From: JAWXBM01 sp964470455
GTDB lineage: Bacteria; Pseudomonadota; Gammaproteobacteria; Xanthomonadales; SZUA-36
DNA length: 64,000 bases
NCBI GenBank assembly: GCA_964470455.1
Contig: CAYYCX010000009.1
Coordinates: forward strand, 1-64,000
Direction of reading: 5' to 3'
The notes under the pieces: model-generated
The model's database searches: none
What the model was told of the DNA's origin: nothing
What the model saw: only the letters and a program-made list of their open reading frames with translations
Part shown: positions 57,924-64,000 of the stretch, piece by piece
Position numbering within the stretch: position 1 is the stretch's first letter
Layout: every line of letters starts with the position of its first letter
Made by a program: the position numbers and the translations under genes

Positions 57924-58519
57924 GCGCCAGTCTCCGTGGTTGCAGTGATGCCCTCAGCCTTCTCCGCCGCGAGGAAATCGCGGGCAATGTACAGGGCGGC
58001 AATGCTGCGGCCCTCGGTGCAGTCATCGCGCCGGGTAATGGGCAGCAGGTCATGAATGGGCCAGGGAACGATCTCGAGCTCTTCCGGCTCGTCGCCTTCC
58101 AGCTTTTCCGGGTACAGGTCACGCGCCAGCACCACGCGCGTGATGTGGGTCATGTAGCCCGGCGCCAGGCTGAGCCGCGTGAGTTCGCGCAGGTCGCGTG
58201 CGCCATAACCGATTTCCTCCTTCAGCTCGCGTTGCGCGCCTTCAAGAATGCTCTCACCTGGCTCCAGCCGACCCTTGGGCAGGCCGATCTCGTAGTGGTG
58301 CAGGCCGACTGCGTATTCGCGCACCAGCAGAACGGTGTTCTCATCCAGCATGGGAACGATGATCACCGCGCCCAGGCCGCTGGACTTCATGCGCTCGTAA
58401 GTGCGCTTGGCGCCGTTGGAGAACTCAAGGTCCAGCTGTTCTATCTGGAACAGCTTGCTGGGATCGCGCAAGCGTGTGGCGTGAATTTGCGGTAACGACC
58501 GCTCGGGCTTGTCTGTCAT
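57920..58519 (-). CDS. nudE: ADP compounds hydrolase (nudix)
   Basis: A 199-aa nudix protein acting on ADP-ribose, Ap3A and NADH. Nudix box GLPKGRLEPGESILEGAQRELKEEIG at about residues 97-122; the preceding VLLVREYAVGLHHYEIGLPKG is typical of NudE. It lies between the phosphatase gene (gap 5 bp) and cysQ (overlap 4 bp). The nudE-cysQ linkage is common in gammaproteobacteria. Confidence 0.93.
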   Translation of the reverse strand: MTDKPERSLPQIHATRLRDPSKLFQIEQLDLEFSNGAKRTYERMKSSGLGAVIIVPMLDENTVLLVREYAVGLHHYEIGLPKGRLEPGESILEGAQRELKEEIGYGARDLRELTRLSLAPGYMTHITRVVLARDLYPEKLEGDEPEELEIVPWPIHDLLPITRRDDCTEGRSIAALYIARDFLAAEKAEGITATTETGA

Positions 58520-58524
58520 TCTGA

Positions 58525-59358
58525 TTATCCGTTCAGGTGTCGCAACAACTGCGCGTGCAACTCGGGGCCCGCCGCCAGCACCGAACGGGTATCCAGGTCC
58601 GGCTTGCGGCCTTGCAGGTCGGTAAATACGCCTCCGGCAGCTTCAACAATCACAGCCAGCGCTGCGATGTCGAGAATGTTCACATCCGATTCGATCACGG
58701 CGTCGATCTGTCCGGCCGCCAGGCGGTGGTAATGGTAGTAATCGCCGTAGCCGCGGGTGCGGTTGGCCTGCGCCAGTATTTGGCCCAAAGCCTGCCAGCG
58801 ATCCGACCGCGCCAGGCTCTGGATATTGCCGGTGGAGACGGCTGCCTGGCTGAGTTCGCTGCAGGGCCGCAGCCTGGCAAGCTTGCCATTCACCATCACT
58901 TCACCGCCGCGTACAGCCCAGGCCATTTCCTCGTATGCTGGCGCCGAGGAAACACCGAGCACCAGCGTGCCGCGATGCATCAGTGCGATCTGGGTGGAAA
59001 ACATGCCGTAGCCGGCCACGAAACTCTTGGTGCCATCGATAGGGTCCACCAGCCACAGGTACTCGGCGTCGCCTTTGCTCGTGCCGGTTTCCTCGCCGTA
59101 AAACCCGTGCTCCGGAAAGGCATCAAGCAACGTTTGGCGGATGATGGCCTCGGACTCGCGATCGGCCACGGTGACCGGGGTCCGGTCAGCCTTGATTTCC
59201 ACATCGAAATTCCCGTGGTAGTAATGCCGGATCAGCTCGGCCGACAGCCTGGCTGCCTGCAACGCAGCGTCGAGGGCAGACGCGAGATTGGCCTCGGCAG
59301 TAGTGGATGCCCCTTCCCGGGCGGATTGTGGGGAAATTTCTTGCATGAATGGGTCCAT
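58525..59358 (-). CDS. Inositol-monophosphatase-family phosphatase (HisN-like)
   Basis: An IMPase-fold phosphatase. IKADRTPVTVADRESE, YGEETGTSKGD, WLVDPIDGTKSFVAGYGMFS and the late ESDVNILDIAALAVIVEAAGGVFTD are the four metal-site segments. This version resembles histidinol-phosphatases of the IMPase type. The start is uncertain: ATG 59358 was used (277 aa), 59346 is equally good, and the frame is open to 59457. It is the first gene of a three-gene unit with nudE and cysQ. Confidence 0.88.
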   Translation of the reverse strand: MDPFMQEISPQSAREGASTTAEANLASALDAALQAARLSAELIRHYYHGNFDVEIKADRTPVTVADRESEAIIRQTLLDAFPEHGFYGEETGTSKGDAEYLWLVDPIDGTKSFVAGYGMFSTQIALMHRGTLVLGVSSAPAYEEMAWAVRGGEVMVNGKLARLRPCSELSQAAVSTGNIQSLARSDRWQALGQILAQANRTRGYGDYYHYHRLAAGQIDAVIESDVNILDIAALAVIVEAAGGVFTDLQGRKPDLDTRSVLAAGPELHAQLLRHLNG

Positions 59359-59618
59359 TTGATTGACAGCGGTCTCGTGCCAGTGTCCCGGTACGGGTGT
59401 TCCGGCACCAGTGTCATTGTGATCTCGTGATGGCCCTGCCAAGTTCTTGGCCGCCACGGCTCGAGCTCACCGGCACCTCAACTTTCCAAAGGGCCGCCTG
59501 GTGTTTGCCCCGGCTGCGTTCACAGATTTGGTGCAGGACATTACAATGAACTTGGAACCTGCAGCCGCCATGATAACAAACCCTGCGGGGCATATGCCTC
59601 AAGCGGAGTGCCAGCCGA

Positions 59619-60347
59619 ATGAGAATTCACCGTATTCACACTGACGAACCGCTGCACCCGGACCACCAGGTTCTGCTGGACGCAGCCAGTTCCCATTACC
59701 TGGCGAGGGTGTTGCGCGTGGTGGCCGGCCAGCCGTTGGTGCTGTTCAACGGCGATGGCCACGACTATGCAGCGGTGGTGGAAAAGGCCAGCAAGAAGGG
59801 CATCGTGGCAGGCATCACTGCGCGCTTGCCTGCGATCGCGGAATCGCCCTTGCATACCACATTGGTGCAATCCGTTGCCCGCGGTGACCGAATGGATTTC
59901 GCCCTGCAGAAGGCCACCGAGCTCGGCGTAAGCGCTATCCAGCCGATTGAATCGATCCGCACAGAAGTCCGCCTAAAGCCGGAAAAGGTCGAGGCACGCC
60001 TGGGACATTGGGAGAAAGTGCTGATATCGGCCTGTGAACAATGTGGTCGTGCGCGTTTGCCGGAGCTGCGCCCGCCGCTGGATCTCGCCGAATGGGTGGC
60101 ATCGGGCGCAGATGGAATTCGGCTGGTGTTGGCGCCAGGTGATCATCCGCCACTTGCCAGCCTGGAGGCGCCGCAGGCGGTGGAGGTCCTGGTGGGTCCG
60201 GAAGGCGGGTTTGAAGAGCAGGAAATGGATCTGTTGCTGCGCAGCGGTGTGATGGCTGTGTCCATGGGCCCCCGAATACTGCGCACGGAAACCGCCGGGC
60301 CGGCGGCTCTCGCCATCCTGCAGGCCATGGCCGGAGATTTCGGCTGA
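59619..60347 (+). CDS. rsmE: 16S rRNA m3U1498 methyltransferase
   Basis: A 242-aa SPOUT-fold methyltransferase that modifies U1498 of 16S rRNA. An N-terminal PUA-like part (LLDAASSHYLARVLRVVAGQPLVLFNGDG) is followed by a knot domain with VGPEGGFEEQEMDLL, VSMGPRILRTETAGPAALAIL near residues 190-235. GGAG lies upstream of ATG 59619. Confidence 0.95.
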   Translation: MRIHRIHTDEPLHPDHQVLLDAASSHYLARVLRVVAGQPLVLFNGDGHDYAAVVEKASKKGIVAGITARLPAIAESPLHTTLVQSVARGDRMDFALQKATELGVSAIQPIESIRTEVRLKPEKVEARLGHWEKVLISACEQCGRARLPELRPPLDLAEWVASGADGIRLVLAPGDHPPLASLEAPQAVEVLVGPEGGFEEQEMDLLLRSGVMAVSMGPRILRTETAGPAALAILQAMAGDFG

Positions 60348-60383
60348 TTTCGGTGTGTTGCTCCCGGGAAATTCCGGTTTGTT

Positions 60384-60405
60384 CAGAGTTTTTTTGAAAA
60401 CTCTG
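60384..60405. terminator. Hairpin between converging rsmE and cheW-like genes
   Basis: CAGAGTTTT-TTTG-AAAACTCTG is a perfect 9-bp stem. The A/T part of the stem serves as a U-run in either direction, so it may terminate both converging genes, although no further T-tract follows. Confidence 0.55.
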
Positions 60406-60422
60406 ATTAATGCTGAGCCTTG

Positions 60423-61034
60423 TTAATTGCCCACCTGGGTGATGGGCAGGGCGCCATAGGCCACATGCGTTACCAGGTGCGTCAGCCGCTCCAGGTCGGG
60501 GATCACCGCGCGTTGCTGGTCGACCATCACGTGGCAGAACACGCCCAGCGATTTGTTCTCGTCACCAGTGTTGGTCAGCTGGTCGGGTAGTACGTTCACC
60601 AGGCGCGGAATGTCGCTGACCAGGAAACCCAGGTAAGGCACACGCGCCGATTCAGTCAACGATTTCACGATCATGATGCGGTTGCGGCTGTTGACGTTGG
60701 CCGGCGCCGAGCCGTTGATCAGGGCCGAGTAGCTAAATACCGGAATGTGGCGGTTTTCCCAGTCGATCTGCCCCAGGAACCAGTCGGGCGTCTGGCTGAT
60801 GGGGTCGGGTTGCTGGTACTCGATCACCTCAGCCACCACCTGGGTTGGCAACAGCAGGGCGGCATGCTCGAGGGGCGCCAGCATGCAGTGCACCGAGGGA
60901 ATCTTGCCTGCCGTGCCATTCAGGCCCTTGCCGGCCGAATACTGTTCGCTGCGGCTGGGCTCCCGGCTGCTGCGTGAAGCCGCCCTTGGTTCCGAGCCGT
61001 ATTGCGGACCGTGCCTGGCAATAGGGGTGCTCAT
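60423..61034 (-). CDS. CheW-like coupling protein (ChpC/PilI-type)
   Basis: A 203-aa protein with a single CheW domain: HCMLAPLEHAALLLPTQVVAEVI near residue 50, DWFLGQIDWENRHIPVFSYSALI near 85 and LGFLVSDIPRLVNVLPDQL near 135. It overlaps the end of the upstream ChpA-like kinase gene by 4 bp (ATGA), so it is translated together with it. In Pseudomonas the corresponding ChpC links a receptor to the twitching-motility kinase ChpA. Confidence 0.87.
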   Translation of the reverse strand: MSTPIARHGPQYGSEPRAASRSSREPSRSEQYSAGKGLNGTAGKIPSVHCMLAPLEHAALLLPTQVVAEVIEYQQPDPISQTPDWFLGQIDWENRHIPVFSYSALINGSAPANVNSRNRIMIVKSLTESARVPYLGFLVSDIPRLVNVLPDQLTNTGDENKSLGVFCHVMVDQQRAVIPDLERLTHLVTHVAYGALPITQVGN

Positions 61035-64000
61035 GCTTTTTCCGCCCTCTTCTGTTTCAGGTCGATGTTCAACATTTCGCTCACTTTCGCCACCAGCTCC
61101 GCTTCCTGGTAAGGCTTGGTCATGTAGTCATTGGCTCCGGCGTCCCGCGCGCGCTTGCGGTGTTTCTGCCCGGCGCGCGAAGTAATCATCACAATCGGTA
61201 CATGCCGCAACCTCGGGTCGGCACGCACATGCTCCGCCAGTTCGTAGCCATCCATGCGCGGCATTTCGATATCCAGCAGCATCAGGTCGGGCACGCGTTC
61301 GTGCAGGTTTTCGATGGCATCCAGGCCATCCTGGGCGGTCATCACTTCCACCGCGTGGTTCTCCAGCACGCGCGAAGTAACTTTGCGCATGGTGATGGAA
61401 TCGTCCACCACCATCACCAGGGGCGCGCGGATTTTTTCCGCGGGCTTGGGAGTGGCCGCCACCACCGGCGCCACCGTCACCTGCTGTGCCAGGCCACGGC
61501 GGATCAGCGGGCCGATATCAAGGATCAGAACCACACGGCCATCGGCGCTGATGGTGGCGCCGAGAATGCCGGGAATGCTGCTGATCTGCGGGCCAACCGG
61601 CTTCATGACGACTTCCTGGTGCCCCTGCAATTCCGTCACGCGGAAAGCCGCCTTGTGGTCTCCGGCGCGGATCATCAGCAGGGAGATATTGCCCGATGGC
61701 TGCGCCGCGGATGTAGCACCCAACAGCGCTTCCAGTTCCATTACCGGGTATTTCTCGCCGGCGAACTCGTATTCCGGTTGTTCCTGCCGAATGAGCTTCG
61801 AGTACTCGACCGGTGTAATGCGGGCCACGCCGCTGACGCTGTTGAGGGGCACAAAGAACTGCTGCTCGCCAACGTTCACGCCGATGGCCTGCATCACCGC
61901 CAGGCTGAACGGAATGCGGATGGTGAAGCAGGTGCCTTTGCCGCTGTGGCTGTCGATATCCATCGAACCGCCAATCTGCTTGATTTCGCTGTTCACCACA
62001 TCCATGCCCACGCCGCGGCCGGCCAGCCCGGTGACGGTGGTGGCTGTTGAGAAGCCGCTTTCCAGGATGAACTCGGTCAGCGCCTGGTCGGAAATGTCCT
62101 CGTTCTTTTTCAGCAGGCCACGTTCAATGGCACGTTTGCGCACCGCTTCCAGGTTGACGCCGTTGCCGTCATCCTCCACCCGCAGCACGAATTCGGTGGC
62201 TTCGGCTTCCACCGTCACGATGATCTCGCCTTCTTCCGGCTTGCCCACCTTGATGCGGTCGCGCGGCGCTTCGATGCCGTGCACCACCGCATTTCGCAGC
62301 ATGTGCTCCAACGGCGCGGTGATGCGTTCCAGCACGTTGCGGTCCAGCTGGTCATTGCTGCCGGCCATACGCAGCTGCAAGCGAGCGCGCTTGCCGGTTT
62401 CCGCGGCCGCGGCGCGTACCACGCGGCGCAGGCGCGGAGCGGCGCTGCCAAAGGGAGTCATGCGCGTCTTCATCAGGCCTTCCTGCAGGTCGCTGCTGAC
62501 GCGCGACTGCTGCACCAGCAGGGTTTCGGCCTGGCGTACGGATTCGCCCAGCATTTCCTGCAGGTTGGACAGGTCGGTGATGGATTCAGTGATGGCCCGC
62601 GACAGTTGCTGCATGTTGGAGAAGCGATCCAGTTCCAGCGGGTCGAAATCGCTGGCGCCCTTGCTGGAGGCATTCTGGTAACGCGACAGCATCTGCGCTT
62701 CCGATTCGCCATCCATCTTGCGCAGCTGTTCCTTCAGGCGGCCGAGGGTCTGTTCCACTTCCTTGAGGTTGTAGCGCACGCTGCCGAGCTGCTGCTCCAG
62801 GCGGGCGCGGTAAATGCTGATTTCGCCGGCGTAATTGACCAGCGTGTCCATCAACTCGGCGGCCACGCGGATTTGCGGCTGGTTGCCACCATCCTCGCCT
62901 TCGTTGACGGTGGGATCGGGCACTTCGCGGAAACTGCGCCGGCGGGCTTCGCCATCGCTGGCTGCCGGTACCCGCTGGCTGGCGGTGCTGGCGGCAAGCT
63001 CTGCCGCCACGTTCTGGGCCGGCGGTTTAGCCTGGTCCAGGGCGGCTGATTGGTCCTTGGCGGCCGCGCCTGCAGCGCTGTTCGCAAAGGCTGCGGGCAC
63101 TTCCTGTGCTGACTCGATGCCTGGTTTGGAGCTTTGACTGGCTGCGGCGTCAGTTGCTGCAAGGTCCGCTTTGACTGCCGGTGCCTGTTTGCGGGATTTC
63201 CCGCCGGTTTTACCGGTAACGACACTCGCTTCGACCGTCGATGGTGTTTCAACAGCCGCTTCCGGCTCCGGCGCGGCTTCCACCGCAGCCGGCGGCTGTT
63301 CGGCGGCTTTGCGGGCCTTGGTGGGGCTCAGTCCGGACAGCGCCCGGACTTTCTGTTCAAAGCGTTGCAGTGCCGGGGCGGAATCCGGCATGCGCCGCGC
63401 CACCAGCTGTTCCACGCAGACGGTCAGGCTGTCGCAGCCTTCTTCCAGGGCCTGCACGGCAGCCACGGTAGCCGGCAGCCGGTTGCCGGCAATGCGCTCC
63501 AGCAGCGATTCCATGGCATGGCTGAGGTCTCCAAGCCCTTCAAGCCCCGCCATGCGAGCCCCACCTTTGAAGGTGTGGATTTCGCGTTGCAGGTTCTGCA
63601 CCAGCTTGAGGTCGGTCAGGCGGTCGCGCCAGGTGTTGAGCGTGGTGTCGCAACGCTCCAGTACCTCGTGGGCTTCTTCCAGGAAAATTGCCAGGATGGT
63701 GGGGTCCAGAGCAGCCAGTACCGGGTCGATTTCCGGCCCTGCAGAAGCAGTGGGTGACGTTTGCTGCCGTGGGTCGGCGTCGCTTGCGATTGCAGCTTTC
63801 GGCTCAGCGGCAGCCTCATCAACCGGTTCAACGCCGATATCGGCGGCAGGGACTTTCGTTGGCCGAGCCTGGCGCAGGTCCTGCAAGTCGGCCAGCAGTT
63901 GCGCATCTTCCAGCGGATAGCTGGTGGCATGGCCTTCCTCCAGGATGAACAGGCGCTGCAGGAAACGGTGCAAACAGGTTTGCAGCACTTCCACGGCTTC
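61031..64000 (-). CDS. ChpA/PilL-type hybrid chemotaxis histidine kinase (5' part outside window)
   Basis: CheA-like hybrid kinase, incomplete at its N-terminus because the frame runs off the window edge. In the 987 residues from 63994, an Hpt domain with IHTFKGGARMAG is near residue 140 and an Ala/Pro-rich linker runs from 215 to 350. H-kinase dimerisation and ATP-binding regions follow: HMLRNAVVHGIEAPRDR, EDDGNGVNLEAVRK and GLAGRGVGMDVVNSEIKQIGG. A CheW domain (VMQAIGVNVGEQQFFVPL onward) is near 690-840, and a C-terminal receiver has VMVVDDSITMRKV, LLLDIEMPRMDGYEL and MTKPY. This layout controls type IV pilus twitching in other gammaproteobacteria. Overlaps the CheW gene downstream. Confidence 0.93.
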   Translation of the reverse strand, partial: EAVEVLQTCLHRFLQRLFILEEGHATSYPLEDAQLLADLQDLRQARPTKVPAADIGVEPVDEAAAEPKAAIASDADPRQQTSPTASAGPEIDPVLAALDPTILAIFLEEAHEVLERCDTTLNTWRDRLTDLKLVQNLQREIHTFKGGARMAGLEGLGDLSHAMESLLERIAGNRLPATVAAVQALEEGCDSLTVCVEQLVARRMPDSAPALQRFEQKVRALSGLSPTKARKAAEQPPAAVEAAPEPEAAVETPSTVEASVVTGKTGGKSRKQAPAVKADLAATDAAASQSSKPGIESAQEVPAAFANSAAGAAAKDQSAALDQAKPPAQNVAAELAASTASQRVPAASDGEARRRSFREVPDPTVNEGEDGGNQPQIRVAAELMDTLVNYAGEISIYRARLEQQLGSVRYNLKEVEQTLGRLKEQLRKMDGESEAQMLSRYQNASSKGASDFDPLELDRFSNMQQLSRAITESITDLSNLQEMLGESVRQAETLLVQQSRVSSDLQEGLMKTRMTPFGSAAPRLRRVVRAAAAETGKRARLQLRMAGSNDQLDRNVLERITAPLEHMLRNAVVHGIEAPRDRIKVGKPEEGEIIVTVEAEATEFVLRVEDDGNGVNLEAVRKRAIERGLLKKNEDISDQALTEFILESGFSTATTVTGLAGRGVGMDVVNSEIKQIGGSMDIDSHSGKGTCFTIRIPFSLAVMQAIGVNVGEQQFFVPLNSVSGVARITPVEYSKLIRQEQPEYEFAGEKYPVMELEALLGATSAAQPSGNISLLMIRAGDHKAAFRVTELQGHQEVVMKPVGPQISSIPGILGATISADGRVVLILDIGPLIRRGLAQQVTVAPVVAATPKPAEKIRAPLVMVVDDSITMRKVTSRVLENHAVEVMTAQDGLDAIENLHERVPDLMLLDIEMPRMDGYELAEHVRADPRLRHVPIVMITSRAGQKHRKRARDAGANDYMTKPYQEAELVAKVSEMLNIDLKQKRAEKA

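Noticed and set aside
1..64000. tRNA or rRNA genes
   Set aside because: No cloverleaf or rRNA-like segment was recognised by eye in the gaps between genes; this was not computed, and tRNAscan-SE would settle it.

Overview
This window looks like the chromosome of a gammaproteobacterium. The evidence is an erpA-nudC-ampE neighbourhood, a ChpA/PilL-type chemosensory kinase, rsmE, cysQ/nudE, a TonB-dependent receptor and the gene run M23 peptidase-anmK diverging from tyrS. The overall sequence is GC-rich. A lineage near the Chromatiales/Xanthomonadales or Woeseia/Wenzhouxiangella groups would fit, but that is inference; no rRNA or other decisive marker is present.

Layout. 0.3-16 kb: cell-wall recycling and turnover (anmK, M23 endopeptidase), tyrS with a nudix hydrolase, a secreted renal-dipeptidase-like enzyme with an unusual Cys-rich tail, a Baeyer-Villiger-type monooxygenase, a small kinase-like ATPase, a dienelactone hydrolase with an ABM-domain monooxygenase, an alkylation-repair pair (Ada/AlkA fusion plus ogt), a beta-lactamase-like hydrolase and an M20 peptidase. 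15.9-22.2 kb: a chromosomal integron. An integron integrase on the + strand diverges from a leftward array of gene cassettes, all on the - strand, separated by recognisable attC sites. The array is A+T-richer than its surroundings. It carries five toxin-antitoxin modules (two YefM/YoeB-like, one ParE-like, one HigBA-like, one MazEF-like), an orphan 109-aa protein, a 53-aa protein, a broken two-gene module, an attC-only (empty) cassette and a terminal acetyltransferase. A Doc toxin with an AbrB-type antitoxin lies just beyond intI.

22.9-28.3 kb: a TetR-controlled fatty-acid beta-oxidation operon (thiolase, FadJ-like fusion, acyl-CoA dehydrogenase). 28.3-34.5 kb: a large MscK-type channel, then DUF3501, a two-cluster Fe-S/CCG protein and rubrerythrin, whose gaps are filled with extragenic palindromes. 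34.8-47.4 kb: two converging operons. On the + strand are an MFS carrier, an APH-fold kinase and a class III PLP phospho-lyase/aminotransferase. On the - strand are a MocR regulator with a novel C-terminal extension, a nitrilase-family amidase, a TonB receptor, a TPR-sulfotransferase and an MFS carrier. Together they suggest uptake and breakdown of an amine, amide or amino-alcohol. A second, intact copy of the two-gene module that is broken in the integron sits exactly between the two operons.

47.5-55.5 kb: mostly - strand housekeeping (TspO, NnrU, amidohydrolase, DUF819, BtuF-like protein, AmpE, NudC, ErpA). 55.5-64 kb: a coiled-coil membrane protein; a gene-free gap that holds a strong - strand promoter and a rho-independent terminator about 105 nt apart (candidate A-rich small RNA); hemJ with a palindrome over its ribosome binding site; a cysQ-nudE-phosphatase operon; rsmE; and a CheW-ChpA chemosensory pair cut by the window end.
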